NCBI RefSeq assembly: GCF_001721295.1
Contig: NZ_MDDS01000004.1
Location: 83,264 to 147,263, forward strand
Length of the DNA stretch: 64,000 bases
From: Sphingomonas turrisvirgatae
Lineage (GTDB): Bacteria; Pseudomonadota; Alphaproteobacteria; Sphingomonadales; Sphingomonadaceae
Reading direction: 5' to 3'
A model generated the notes under the pieces. The model made no database searches, had not been told where the DNA came from, and saw only the letters and a program-made list of their open reading frames with translations. Shown one piece after another: positions 1 to 8,890 of the stretch; positions within the stretch are counted from its first letter, which is position 1, and each line of letters starts with the position of its first letter. A program made the translations under genes and the position numbers.

Positions 1-2
1 CC

Positions 3-254
3 GGTCGGGGCACGTTGATCGATGAAGCGGCACTAGCGGCGGCGCTGAAGGCCGGCACGATCGCGGCGGCAGGCCTGGACGTTTACGAGCACGAGCCGGC
101 GATCGACGCTGCGCTGATCGACTTGCCCAATGTGGTGCTGCTGCCGCACCTCGGCTCCGCCACGCTGGAGACGCGTGAGGCGATGGGTATGAAGGTGGCG
201 GACAATCTCGATGCCTTCTTTGCCGGGTGCGAACCGCGGGATCGGATCGTCTGA
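3..254 (+). CDS. D-isomer-specific 2-hydroxyacid dehydrogenase, C-terminal fragment (cut by window start)
   Basis: The reading frame is already open at the window edge (G-R-G-T-L-I-D), so only the last 83 or so residues are seen. RGTLIDEAAL, AGLDVYEHEP and LLPHLGSATLETR are the usual C-terminal landmarks of NAD(P)-dependent glyoxylate/hydroxypyruvate or other 2-hydroxyacid dehydrogenases; the His in PHLGSAT is the family's catalytic acid/base. It lies about 70 bp upstream of a GH28 gene on the same strand and may belong to the sugar-acid cluster. The substrate cannot be told from this fragment. Confidence 0.85.
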   Translation, partial: GRGTLIDEAALAAALKAGTIAAAGLDVYEHEPAIDAALIDLPNVVLLPHLGSATLETREAMGMKVADNLDAFFAGCEPRDRIV

Positions 255-288
255 AAACCTGACTTACAGGTTGCGTCCTGCTCTGCCG

Positions 289-309
289 TAATTCATCATA
301 TGATTGTCA
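289..309. promoter_or_regulatory. Candidate operator in front of first GH28 gene
   Basis: The motif AATTCATCATAYGAWTGTCA, with the perfect palindrome ATCATATGAT at 295-304, recurs in inverted orientation at 5820-5840 in front of the second GH28 gene (19 of 21 positions identical). It overlaps the most upstream possible ATG (300), which argues for the downstream start at 327. A binding site for a shared catabolic regulator is inferred; no regulator gene is visible in the window. Confidence 0.5.
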
Positions 310-326
310 GAATGGGAGAAGACGGG

Positions 327-1949
327 ATGCTGGATCGGGCCGAATTCAGCCGCCGGGCGGCGATCGCGGGGCTGGGTGCAGCGATGGCGGCGAGCGCTTC
401 GCCGGTCCGAGCCGCGGGCTCGCTCAGTGGCTTCCACAATGTCCGCGACTATGGCGCGAAGGGTGATGGGCGCACGATCGATTCGCCCGCGTTCAACCGC
501 GCGATCGAGGCAGCGAACCGCAAGGGCGGCGGGACCATCGTGGTGCCACCAGGCCGATATCTCTGCTTTTCGATCCGGCTGAAGAGCCACATCACGCTGG
601 TACTGATGCCCGGATCGGTGATCGAGGCCGCTAGCCCGGATCGGCACAAGGGCCAGTACGACCTGCCCGAAAACGCGTATGAAGAACAGTTTGTCGACTA
701 TGGCCTGGCGCATTTCCACAACAGCCTGATCTATGGCGACGGCATCAGCGACGTGGCGATCGTCGGCCATGGCTTGATCCACGGCCTGGGTCTCGACCGC
801 GAAGGGCCGCCGCAGGGCTGGCACGGCATCGCTGGCTGGAAGTCGCCCAGCGAACGCGGCCTTACGCCCGAGCAGGCGCGCCGCGCCAATGCCGAGGAAA
901 TGAAATACGAAGGCCGCGGCAACAAGGCGATCGGGCTGACGAATTGCCGCAACGTGCTGCTCAAGGACTTCTCGATCCTGCAGGGCGGGCATTTCGCCTG
1001 CTATGTCATCCGCAGCACCAATGTGCGGGTCGAGGGGCTGACCGTCGACACCGACCGCGATGGGATCGACATCGACGGGTGCCGCGACGTGCGCGTGGTC
1101 AACTGCACGGTCAACGCGCCCAAGGACGATGCAATCGTGCTGAAGAGCAGCTTTGGCCTGACCGAGGCGCGGATGTGCGAGGACGTGCAGGTCATCGGCT
1201 GCAAGACCAGCGGCTATCTGCTCGGCTCGTTGCTGGACGGCACCTACCGCCCCTCGCCCTATCTCTCGACCGACAAGGTCGGCGTGCTGGGGCGGATCAA
1301 GCTCGGCACCGACAGCGTGGCGGGGTTCCGCAACGTGCTGATTGCCGACTGCATCTGCGAAAATACACGCGGGCTGCAACTGGGCGCGATCGATGGCGGG
1401 GTGCTGGAGGACGTGACGTTCCGCGACATCAACCTCATCAACCCAGTCAATCATCCGATCTTCCTGCGCTTGTCGGCCCGCAACCGAGCGCCGAAGGGCG
1501 CAGGGGTGGCCAAGGTGCGGCGCGTGCGCTTCACCGACATCCAGGTGTCGGGCGCGCGCATGGAATATCCGTGCGGCGTCGTTGGCATTCCGGACGGGAT
1601 CATCGAGGATGTGAGCTTTCGCGGCGTGCACGTCCGTGCGGCAGGCGGCGGCTCCGCTGCGGACGCTGCGCGCGACGTGCCGGAGCGGCGCACGTCGAGC
1701 CTGGAGCCGAGCTTCATGGGCATCCTGCTCGCGCACGGCCTGTACGCGCGGCATGTCCGTAATCTAGCCGTGACCGATTGCGGCTTCGACACCGCAGCCC
1801 CCGATGCGCGCCCGACGATTGCGCTGGAGAATGTGCAGGGCGCTGTGATCGATCGACTGGCGACGGCCAAGCCGCGCGCTGCCGCGGTGCGGACCGGTCC
1901 CGATTGCCGCAACGTGGCCGTCGGGTCGATCCAGACGCTGACGCGCTAG
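327..1949 (+). CDS. Exported glycoside hydrolase family 28 protein (polygalacturonase-like)
   Basis: About 540 residues. The N-terminus has a Tat-type signal (SRRAAIAGLGAAMAAS, then an AA cleavage region). The mature part opens with the GH28 start pattern NVRDYGAKGDGRTIDSPAFNRAI and forms a right-handed beta-helix. GH28 catalytic motifs are visible as DTDRDGIDID, APKDDAIVLKSS and GRIKLGT (counterparts of NTD, DD and RIK); the usual GHG motif is altered. The start at 327 is chosen because GGGAGAAG lies just upstream and the ATG at 300 sits inside the likely operator. The family cleaves pectin or rhamnogalacturonan chains; the exact substrate is not clear. A paralogue lies at 5840-7447. Confidence 0.85.
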   Translation: MLDRAEFSRRAAIAGLGAAMAASASPVRAAGSLSGFHNVRDYGAKGDGRTIDSPAFNRAIEAANRKGGGTIVVPPGRYLCFSIRLKSHITLVLMPGSVIEAASPDRHKGQYDLPENAYEEQFVDYGLAHFHNSLIYGDGISDVAIVGHGLIHGLGLDREGPPQGWHGIAGWKSPSERGLTPEQARRANAEEMKYEGRGNKAIGLTNCRNVLLKDFSILQGGHFACYVIRSTNVRVEGLTVDTDRDGIDIDGCRDVRVVNCTVNAPKDDAIVLKSSFGLTEARMCEDVQVIGCKTSGYLLGSLLDGTYRPSPYLSTDKVGVLGRIKLGTDSVAGFRNVLIADCICENTRGLQLGAIDGGVLEDVTFRDINLINPVNHPIFLRLSARNRAPKGAGVAKVRRVRFTDIQVSGARMEYPCGVVGIPDGIIEDVSFRGVHVRAAGGGSAADAARDVPERRTSSLEPSFMGILLAHGLYARHVRNLAVTDCGFDTAAPDARPTIALENVQGAVIDRLATAKPRAAAVRTGPDCRNVAVGSIQTLTR

Positions 1950-1956
1950 CGCCGGT

Positions 1957-2853
1957 TCATCCCCACAGCGCGGCGCGATAGGCGTCGAAGCACCGCTTGC
2001 CGCAGTTCAGCCGGATCAGCGCGCCTTCGGCGATCGCGGTGGCGCGGCGTGGGTCTTCCTCCACCGCCGGGCGGATCGCCTCCTTGTTCCAGGCCGCGCT
2101 ATGCTTGACGTCGAGCACGGCGTGGACCGAGAAATATCGTCGCTCCTTGCCCGAAAAGCCGAGGCGTTTGAGGCCGTCAGCGACCATCGCGGAGCGGCCG
2201 GGCGCGGTCAGCTCGATCACGCCGAGCGCGCCGACTGAGTGCCAGGCATAACGGCGCGTCGACGCCATCGCGGTCATCGCGTTGGCGAGGCAGAGGCTTT
2301 CCCAGACGGTGCGCTCGATCGACGGATCGACCTTCAGCGTTTCGACCAAAGCGTCCAACATCGGGCCGTGCATGCCGATTTCGGTGCCATGGCCCATCTC
2401 GTCCCAGTAGTTGCGGGCGAGCTCCAGCTTCGGTCGGGTCGGCAGCTTGACCTGAGTCATCGCGACCAGATCGTCGAACCCTGCTTCGCCCGCCGCCTCC
2501 TGCTCGAAGAACCAACGGAACTGGTCAATATCGGCCTCGTCGCGAAGCCACGGGAACAGCGGATCCCCCTGGCCGGGACCAGTGTCCATCAGCCCCTCGA
2601 ACCACGCCATGAAGCCGTCGGGGTCAGTGGGCGCAGCGGCGGCCTCGTCGATCACCTCAGCGCGTAGTTCCTCAAGGAACGCGCCTTCCAGCCGCTGCAT
2701 CCGCGTGTCGCGCTCTAGCGTGCGCTGCCAGTCGTCTTCCGGGAAACCCGGGGAAAGCCGTTCGTGATTCCAGTGCGACAGACCGCGCTGAAAACTCTGC
2801 GTAAGGAACTGCGATCCGGCGGTCTGTTCGCCGCCAATGAACCGGGTTGCCAT
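1957..2853 (-). CDS. Haem-oxygenase-like iron-containing redox enzyme family protein
   Basis: A 298-residue soluble, mostly helical protein. The stretch ARNYWDEMGHGTEIGMH, with spaced Glu and His residues, and the C-terminal HSAAWNKE resemble the haem-oxygenase-like diiron oxidase superfamily (iron-containing redox enzyme family). Members oxidise small metabolites or amino-acid derivatives with O2; no specific reaction can be assigned. It is the last gene of a minus-strand run after the SDR and the beta-helix protein, 68 bp downstream of the latter, and converges on the GH28 gene with only 7 bp between the stops. Confidence 0.7.
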   Translation of the reverse strand: MATRFIGGEQTAGSQFLTQSFQRGLSHWNHERLSPGFPEDDWQRTLERDTRMQRLEGAFLEELRAEVIDEAAAAPTDPDGFMAWFEGLMDTGPGQGDPLFPWLRDEADIDQFRWFFEQEAAGEAGFDDLVAMTQVKLPTRPKLELARNYWDEMGHGTEIGMHGPMLDALVETLKVDPSIERTVWESLCLANAMTAMASTRRYAWHSVGALGVIELTAPGRSAMVADGLKRLGFSGKERRYFSVHAVLDVKHSAAWNKEAIRPAVEEDPRRATAIAEGALIRLNCGKRCFDAYRAALWG

Positions 2854-2921
2854 CGTTGTAATCTCCTATTCACCCGGGGAAACCGGGGAATAGGGGCGAT
2901 GGTTCCGCCTCTTGACCTGGA

Positions 2922-4913
2922 TCAGCGTTGCGGTCTTGGCCCGGCCGCCTCGATCACCTTGCGCGCTTCGGCCGGCCAGTTTCGGTCGGGCACGAGGAAG
3001 TTGCCGCGTGCGTCATTGCCGATTTCGGGCAGCCAGCGCCCCCCGGTCGACATCGAGTTGTGCCAGTTGCCCACTGCGCGATTGTCGGTCGAAATGCGGC
3101 GCGCGTACATCTTGCCGGCGGTGTTGATGTTCAGCCACTTGCCGCCCGTCTCGACGACGTTGCCGGTGACGGTGAAGTGCTTGCTCCCTTCGTCCAGATA
3201 GATGGCGATGCGGTTCGAGATGTCGAAGATGTGGTTGTTGCGGATCACCGAATTGGGGTTGGCCGACAGGTTGTAGATCGCGCCGCCATCCTCGTACCAC
3301 AGCTTCACGCCATGAATGCGATTGCCCTCGACCAGCGTGTTGCGCAGCGTGGTCGGCGTCGTGAACTTGGGGTTGTGGACATAACCCTTGGCGTTTTCCT
3401 CGTAGTTCGGATTGCCGCCGGCATCGTTATAGCCCCAGCCCCAGCCGACCGCGATCGCATCGTACGGGGCGTCGCTGATGTCGTTGTGCAGGATCTTCGC
3501 GCCGTCGATATAGGTCGTCAGGATCGCGGCATTGTCCTTATAGTCCTGGCTGACGGTGACGATCGTGTTGTCTGCGATTTCGAGGTCGCGGTTGACGAGG
3601 TTGGGGTCGGACGGATGGTGCGCGTCGGTGCGCACGCCGCCTGCCATGATCGCGCCGCCCGCGAGCGTGTCGAAGCGGTTGCGCACGACGCGAATGCCGC
3701 TGGTGGCAAGACCGACGCCGGAAAGGTTGGCGGTCGGTTCGTTGCCGATGCCAAGCGCAATCTGGCCCAGCTGAGTGAAGCTGTTGCCTTCGAACGTCAC
3801 GTCGCGCGCGGCAGCGACCTGGATGGCGGCGGGCATCTGGTGCCATTTGAGGCGCATCGATTCGAACTCGACACAGCCCCAGCCGCACTTTTCCCACGCG
3901 TCCTTGGGCCGGATGGGGGAGGTGTCGCTGAGGTACGAGCCGCTCTGCTGATTGGCATAGCCGGTCGGCTTGCTCGGCCCCATCCAGCTGCTGTGCGCGA
4001 AGGTCAGCCCGCGAAAGGTGAGGCGTTCGACTGGCGCGCCGGGGGTGCCGGCGATCGAGACGAGCGTTTCCAGCGTGGGGACGACGACCTTCAGATCGGT
4101 GATCGCCTCGTCGATCCCGGTGCGCAGGTACAGCTTGCCCGCCTGCGGGTCGATCACCCACTGGTGATAGCGCGCGTGCCAGTCGTTGGTCTTGCCGATG
4201 AATTCGAGCGCGTTGACCAGGAACAGGCGCGAATCGTCCGGGAAGATCGGCTTGCTGATCGTATCATAGCCCCAGGTGTTGTTGTCCCACGCCGGCTGCT
4301 GCATCGTGATGCGGTTGCCGTCGATGGACTTCACGGGCGAGTAGCGGTCGGTGAAGAAGCCGGTGGCCTCAAGCTCGAGCCGGTCGGGACGAGCGAGCTT
4401 GGCGACATAGTCGAACTTGGGATTGGTGATCTCGAACCCGGTCGGGCCGAATTTCACGTCCGATGACTTGAGTTCGATCCACGGGCGTTCCGCGACCGTG
4501 CCGTTGACCCAGATCTGGCGCGTATCCAGCCCCTTGGGCGTGTTCGCGACATAGATGCGGCGTTCTTCGTCATAGGAGGTAAAGCCGGTGACCGCGATGC
4601 CGGACGAGATGATCGGCCGGGCACCGGGCGCAGCGCGCCATTCGACCCGCTTGCCATTCTGTCCACCATCGGCGCGGCGGAAGAGAAGTGGGGCGGTCAG
4701 CTTGTAGGTGCCGTCGGCAAGGACGACCGTGACGTCCTGCCGGGCGTTCTTCGTGCGGACCAGCGCCTGCGCGCGCTCCAGGCTGCGCACAGGCTTGCCC
4801 TGCGTACCCGCGTTGCGATCGTCGCCGGCGGGCGAGACATGGACAGTGACCTGAGCCATCGCGGTCGAAGCGCAGAGCATGGCTGCTGCAATAACCAAGG
4901 TGCGTGCGATCAT
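2922..4913 (-). CDS. Secreted right-handed beta-helix protein (pectate-lyase-like fold)
   Basis: About 663 residues from the ATG at 4913, chosen because it gives a clean Sec signal peptide (MIARTLVIAAAMLCASTAMAQ) and has GGAGAGG seven bases upstream; the open frame runs further but into the intergenic repeat. VHVSPAGDDRNAGTQGKPVRSL is the typical opening of parallel beta-helix carbohydrate-active proteins, and repeated NRF/NTI/NRIHG turns follow in the C-terminal half. It probably acts on a plant polysaccharide outside the cytoplasm. The CAZy family cannot be fixed by eye. It lies downstream of the SDR gene, separated by a strong inverted repeat. Confidence 0.75.
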   Translation of the reverse strand: MIARTLVIAAAMLCASTAMAQVTVHVSPAGDDRNAGTQGKPVRSLERAQALVRTKNARQDVTVVLADGTYKLTAPLLFRRADGGQNGKRVEWRAAPGARPIISSGIAVTGFTSYDEERRIYVANTPKGLDTRQIWVNGTVAERPWIELKSSDVKFGPTGFEITNPKFDYVAKLARPDRLELEATGFFTDRYSPVKSIDGNRITMQQPAWDNNTWGYDTISKPIFPDDSRLFLVNALEFIGKTNDWHARYHQWVIDPQAGKLYLRTGIDEAITDLKVVVPTLETLVSIAGTPGAPVERLTFRGLTFAHSSWMGPSKPTGYANQQSGSYLSDTSPIRPKDAWEKCGWGCVEFESMRLKWHQMPAAIQVAAARDVTFEGNSFTQLGQIALGIGNEPTANLSGVGLATSGIRVVRNRFDTLAGGAIMAGGVRTDAHHPSDPNLVNRDLEIADNTIVTVSQDYKDNAAILTTYIDGAKILHNDISDAPYDAIAVGWGWGYNDAGGNPNYEENAKGYVHNPKFTTPTTLRNTLVEGNRIHGVKLWYEDGGAIYNLSANPNSVIRNNHIFDISNRIAIYLDEGSKHFTVTGNVVETGGKWLNINTAGKMYARRISTDNRAVGNWHNSMSTGGRWLPEIGNDARGNFLVPDRNWPAEARKVIEAAGPRPQR

Positions 4914-5000
4914 CGGGAACCTCTCCAAACCGTCATCCCGGCCTGAAGCCGGGTCCACTATGCCGCGCGCGCTGCGCCCGGCCATCATCGTCCTCGCCCG

Positions 5001-5043
5001 CGTCCCGCTGGACCCCGGCACAAGGCCGGGGTCCAGCGGGACG
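5001..5043. repeat. Perfect 18-bp inverted repeat between two minus-strand genes
   Basis: Arms 5001-5018 and 5026-5043 are perfectly complementary (CGTCCCGCTGGACCCCGG against its reverse complement) with a 7-base loop. A related half-palindrome (CCCGGCCTGAAGCCGGG) lies about 60 bp away at 4938-4954. From memory, sequences of the form GTCATCCCGGC...GGGATCCAGCGGGAC are dispersed intergenic palindromes in sphingomonads. It may act as an attenuator or mRNA-stabilising hairpin between the SDR and beta-helix genes. Confidence 0.7.
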
Positions 5044-5048
5044 GGGTC

Positions 5049-5777
5049 TTAATTCACCCAGCCGCCGTCGATCACGTTGATCGTGCCGGTCGTGAATGCG
5101 CTCTCGTCGCTCGCCAGATAGACGGCAAGCGCCGCAAGTTCGCTGGGCCGTCCGAACCGGCCCATCGCCTGGCGCGCGGTGAACTCGGCATAGGCTTTGT
5201 CGAAATCGCCGGTGTCGTGCAGTCGTTGAAGCAGCGAGGGCGTTTCCACCGTCCCGGGGCAGATCGCGTTGCAGCGGATGCCCTGCGTCACATAATCGAC
5301 GGCGACCGATTTGGTGAGGCCGATGACCGCCGCCTTGGTCGCGCCATAGGCAAAGCGGTTCGGCACCGCCTTGATGCTGGAGGCGACGGACGACATGTTG
5401 ATGATCGATCCCCCGCCATTGGCGATCATGTTGGGCAGGACCGCCCGGATCATGCGATATTGCGCTGTCACGTTAAGCGAACAGGCAAAGTCCCAATCGT
5501 CCTCCCCGCAATCCAGGATCGTGCCGGCATGGACGACGCCCGCGCAGTTGTAGAGGACGTTAAGCTCAGGGAATTCGGCGCCAATGGCGGCGACAGCCTG
5601 TTTGTCGGTAACGTCGAGCACGCGCGTCTCGGCGCCGGCCAGCCCCTCAAGCGCTTCGGCGCGCACGTCGGTTGCGATGACGCGTGCGCCTTCGGCAACG
5701 AACGCCTCGACGGTGGCTCGGCCGATGCCCTGGCCCGCGGCGGTAACCAGTGCGATCTTGCCTTCCAGACGGCCCAT
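5049..5777 (-). CDS. SDR-family NAD(P)-dependent dehydrogenase (sugar-acid type)
   Basis: A 242-residue classical short-chain dehydrogenase from the ATG at 5777, which follows GGGAGA; a longer frame to 5825 would run into the divergent operator. Landmarks: cofactor motif TAAGQGIG near residue 13, NCAGV, catalytic Ser in MSSVASS, YGATK (Tyr/Lys), then ICPGTVETPS. This set resembles the subgroup with 2-keto-3-deoxy-L-fuconate/L-rhamnonate 4-dehydrogenases and DHRS6-like enzymes. With the aldo-keto reductase at 7444 it fits a non-phosphorylating oxidative route for a deoxy-sugar or L-sugar; that substrate is inferred. It is transcribed divergently from the GH28 gene at 5840. Confidence 0.8.
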   Translation of the reverse strand: MGRLEGKIALVTAAGQGIGRATVEAFVAEGARVIATDVRAEALEGLAGAETRVLDVTDKQAVAAIGAEFPELNVLYNCAGVVHAGTILDCGEDDWDFACSLNVTAQYRMIRAVLPNMIANGGGSIINMSSVASSIKAVPNRFAYGATKAAVIGLTKSVAVDYVTQGIRCNAICPGTVETPSLLQRLHDTGDFDKAYAEFTARQAMGRFGRPSELAALAVYLASDESAFTTGTINVIDGGWVN

Positions 5778-5819
5778 TCCATTCTCCCAAGGGACGATAT
5801 GCGCGCTAGACAGCGGCGT

Positions 5820-5840
5820 TGACATTCGTATGATGAATTA
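5820..5840. promoter_or_regulatory. Candidate operator in the SDR / GH28 divergent promoter
   Basis: On the minus strand this reads as the same motif found at 289-309 (AATTCATCATAYGAWTGTCA). It lies in the 62-bp gap between the divergent SDR (start 5777) and GH28 (start 5840) genes and touches the GH28 start codon. Two copies at two co-functional genes suggest one regulator of the cluster. Confidence 0.55.
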
Positions 5841-7447
5841 TGTTTGACGCACGTGCAAGCCTTGATCGGCGCTCCACCCTTGGTCTTCTCGCGCTTCTGC
5901 TGGGCAGTCCTGCCGCCGCGCAGACGGCCTTGCTCAGCGGCGCGATCGAGGATGTGCGAAAACATGGCGCCCGCGGCGATGGCAAGGCGATCGACAGCCC
6001 GGCGATCAACCGTGCGATCCGCGCTGCCGCGAAACGGGGCGGGGGCGTGGTGCTGGTGCCGCCAGGCCGCTATCTCAGCTTCTCGATCCGCTTGCTCGAT
6101 AACATCACGCTGGCGCTGAGCGCCGGCGCGGTGATCGAGGCGGCCGATCCCGATACGCATGGCCGCAACTACGATCCGCCCGAAAACTATATGGAAGAGC
6201 AGTTCCAGGATTTCGGGATCACCCACGTCAACAACAGCCTGATCTATGCCAATGGCGCGTCGAATATCGGCATCGTCGGGCCGGGTATGCTGCATGGCCT
6301 GGGCCTCGATCGCGAAGGGCCGGGCGATCACTGGTGGGCGCGTCCAAACTGGAAATCAGCCAAGGCGCTGGGGATCAGTCCCAAGGAACTCTATCTGCGC
6401 GACCCCAAGGAAGCCGCGCAGGTCGGGCGCGCGAACAAGACGGTCGGCCTGCGCGATTGCCGCAACGTGCGATTGCAGGACTTCACGATCCTGCAGGCCG
6501 GGCATTTTGGCATCATCGCGCATGGCTGCACCAACATGGCCGTGGAGGGTATCGTCATCGATACCGATCGCGACGGGATCGACATCGACTGCTGCCGCGA
6601 CGTGCGCGTGGTCAACTGCACCGTCAACGCACCCAAGGACGATGCGATCGTGCTGAAGAGCAGCGGGGCGATGGGCCGCCCCGTGCTGTGCGAGGATATC
6701 CTGATCCAGGGATGCAAGACCAGCGGCTATGCGATGGGCTCGCTGCTCGACGGCACGTATCGAAAGTCGGACTATGGCTCGCCGGACAATGTGGGCGTAC
6801 TCGGCCGGATCAAGATGGGGACCGAGACGATCGGCGGCTTTCGCAACGTGCGGATCAGCGACTGTATGTGCACCAACAGCCGCGGCATCCTGGTCGGGAT
6901 CGTCGATGGCGGGTTGATGGAGGACGTGGTGGTAAGCGGGATCACGTTGCGCGATCCGGTCAACGCGCCGCTGTTCGTCCACCATGCCGCACGCATGCGC
7001 GCGCCAAAGGGCACGCCGGTGGGCAAGATCCGGCGCGTGCGGTTCGAGGATGTGCAAGCGTCAGGCGCGCTGCCGGGCTATCCATGCGGGGTCGAGGGGA
7101 TCGCCGACGGGCCGATCGAGGACGTGACGTTCCGCGGCGTCGAGGTGACTGCGCGCGGGGGCGGCAGCGTGGCGGGCGAGCCCGAATATCGCCGCGAGAC
7201 CAGCCTCGAGGTCAGCTATCTCAAGAACATTCCGGCCCATGGCCTGTGGGCACGTCACGCCCGGCGGCTGACCGTCAAGGATTGCCGATTTGCGGTCGAG
7301 ACGCCGGATGCGCGGCCGACGATCGCGCTGCGCAACGTCGCAGGCGCCGTGATCGACGGGCTTTCATCGAGCAAGCCGCGCGACGCCGCGGTTTCCGCCA
7401 AGGAGAGCAGCAACGTCGCGATCGGCGACGTGCGAGTCCTGGCATGA
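5840..7447 (+). CDS. Second exported glycoside hydrolase family 28 protein
   Basis: A 535-residue paralogue of the GH28 protein at 327-1949. It has a twin-arginine-like N-terminus (LDRRSTLGLLALLLGSPAAAQ), then DVRKHGARGDGKAIDSPAINRAI, DTDRDGIDIDCC, APKDDAIVLKSS and GRIKMGT at equivalent places. The two are close over the catalytic core (near-identical runs such as RDVRVVNCTVNAPKDDAIVL), which points to a local duplication. The stop overlaps the next ATG (ATGA at 7444-7447), so the aldo-keto reductase is translationally coupled. The role is likely depolymerisation of pectic material. Confidence 0.85.
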   Translation: MFDARASLDRRSTLGLLALLLGSPAAAQTALLSGAIEDVRKHGARGDGKAIDSPAINRAIRAAAKRGGGVVLVPPGRYLSFSIRLLDNITLALSAGAVIEAADPDTHGRNYDPPENYMEEQFQDFGITHVNNSLIYANGASNIGIVGPGMLHGLGLDREGPGDHWWARPNWKSAKALGISPKELYLRDPKEAAQVGRANKTVGLRDCRNVRLQDFTILQAGHFGIIAHGCTNMAVEGIVIDTDRDGIDIDCCRDVRVVNCTVNAPKDDAIVLKSSGAMGRPVLCEDILIQGCKTSGYAMGSLLDGTYRKSDYGSPDNVGVLGRIKMGTETIGGFRNVRISDCMCTNSRGILVGIVDGGLMEDVVVSGITLRDPVNAPLFVHHAARMRAPKGTPVGKIRRVRFEDVQASGALPGYPCGVEGIADGPIEDVTFRGVEVTARGGGSVAGEPEYRRETSLEVSYLKNIPAHGLWARHARRLTVKDCRFAVETPDARPTIALRNVAGAVIDGLSSSKPRDAAVSAKESSNVAIGDVRVLA

Positions 7448-8442
7448 TGGATCTGGGCGATCTGGCATTCGGCGCGGCATCGATCGGCAACCTGTATCGC
7501 GCGGTGCCCGAGGATCAGGCGTTTGCCGTCGTGCAGCGCGGGTGGGACGCGGGCATCCGTTACTATGACACTGCGCCGCATTACGGGTTCGGCCTCAGCG
7601 AGAAAAGGCTGGGCGCGGCGCTGGCGCAGCTTGATCCCGATCAGGCGGCGATCGTCTCCACCAAGATCGGCCGGCGGCTCGATCCGCGTCCCGACGCCGA
7701 CCTGACCGTGCCGCGCCAGGCGTTCGTGTCGCCCGAACCGTTCGAGAGCGTGTTCGATTATAGCTATGACGCGGTGATGCGATCCTATGAGGGCAGCCTC
7801 AAGCGGCTCCGCCGCGATCGCATCGACATTCTCTATGCGCACGATATCGGCAGCTTTGCGCATGGCGATGCGCATCCCGGGCTGTTCCGCACCTTCCTCG
7901 ACGGCGGCTATCGCGCGATGCGCGAACTTCGCGATAGCGGCGCGGTGAGCGCGATCGGTATCGGCGTCAACGAGACCGCCGTGTGCATCGAGATGCTGGA
8001 GGCGGGCGAGATCGACCTCATCATGCTGGCGGGGCGCTATACCTTGCTGGAACAGGACCCGCTCGACGACCTGCTGCCGCTGTGCGCGGCGCGTGGCGTG
8101 CGGCTGGTGATCGCTGGACCTTATAACAGCGGTATCCTGGCCAAGGGTGTGCGCCATGGCGGGAAAATTCCGAACTTCAACTACGAACCGGCGCCGCCGG
8201 CAATCGTCGAACGAGTCGGCGCCATCGAGGACATTTGCGCGCGGCATGCCGTGCCGCTTGCGGCCGCGGCGCTGCAATTCCCGCTGGCCCATCCGCAAGT
8301 CGCTTCGGTGGTACCGGGCATGGGATCGGTCGCGCAGGTCGATGATGCGCTGAAGCTCGCCGCGCATCGGATCCCGCCTGCGCTATGGGGTGAGCTCAAG
8401 GCAGCCGAGCTGGTCCGCGCGGACGCGCCGGTGCCGGCTTGA
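7444..8442 (+). CDS. Aldo-keto reductase, L-fucose / D-threo-aldose 1-dehydrogenase type
   Basis: 332 residues. The ATG at 7444 overlaps the GH28 stop by four bases; the frame is open far upstream, but that part is antisense or shadow coding. Motifs: GIRYYDTAPHYGFGLSEKRLG (Asp and Tyr of the AKR active site), DILYAHDIG (catalytic His) and a C-terminal VPGMGSVAQVDDAL cofactor segment. This layout is typical of aldose 1-dehydrogenases that oxidise L-fucose, L-galactose or related sugars to lactones. Coupling to a GH28 suggests it acts on a sugar freed from a plant polysaccharide. Confidence 0.8.
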   Translation: MMDLGDLAFGAASIGNLYRAVPEDQAFAVVQRGWDAGIRYYDTAPHYGFGLSEKRLGAALAQLDPDQAAIVSTKIGRRLDPRPDADLTVPRQAFVSPEPFESVFDYSYDAVMRSYEGSLKRLRRDRIDILYAHDIGSFAHGDAHPGLFRTFLDGGYRAMRELRDSGAVSAIGIGVNETAVCIEMLEAGEIDLIMLAGRYTLLEQDPLDDLLPLCAARGVRLVIAGPYNSGILAKGVRHGGKIPNFNYEPAPPAIVERVGAIEDICARHAVPLAAAALQFPLAHPQVASVVPGMGSVAQVDDALKLAAHRIPPALWGELKAAELVRADAPVPA

Positions 8443-8890
8443 GGAAGATGATGGCGCCCCGTGCAGGACAAACATAACGAATATATTTCGCCCTTTGCAC
8501 TACTATAGGACTGCCATTTAGCGCCGTCTGCTGACGGCCGCCGAAATGCAGTGCCTCTGATAGTACGACGGGTACACCAGCAGCCGCACGAAAGGTGGGC
8601 TGCCGTCGGCAGCTCACTCATACGCTGTGGTAGCCGATTCAAGACGCCGGTCCTGTGAGCGGACATTCTGAACTAAGGTTCTGACATCCGTAAACCTACG
8701 GAAATCCATAAAAGCGCGGCAGGGTCAAAATTGACCGGTTTTGACACCGACGCTGACGAGTGTCCTGATCAGCCCCGCGGGAATCCCCCTACGATTCAAA
8801 TTAGCCGCATGATTTACCAATGATCTGAGTGCCCATATTCGTCATGCCGGCCGCGCCAGCTTTCTCTGTGCGCGTGGTCGCTCCGCCCTG
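8443..8890. other. 448-bp gene-free stretch between chromosomal and accessory DNA
   Basis: No convincing ORF. Base composition is less GC-rich than the flanks, with runs such as CATAACGAATATATTTCG and ATTCAAATTAGCCGC, and several imperfect short inverted repeats (for example CTGCCGTCGGCAG near 8600). It separates the polysaccharide cluster from the first metal-island gene, so it may hold the left edge of the accessory region. No integrase remnant or tRNA fragment was seen. Confidence 0.4.

Noticed and set aside
6334..7443. Upstream extension of the aldo-keto reductase frame (open from 6334)
   Set aside because: It overlaps the GH28 gene in another frame, is Arg/Gln-rich without domain features, and the true start overlaps the GH28 stop at 7444.
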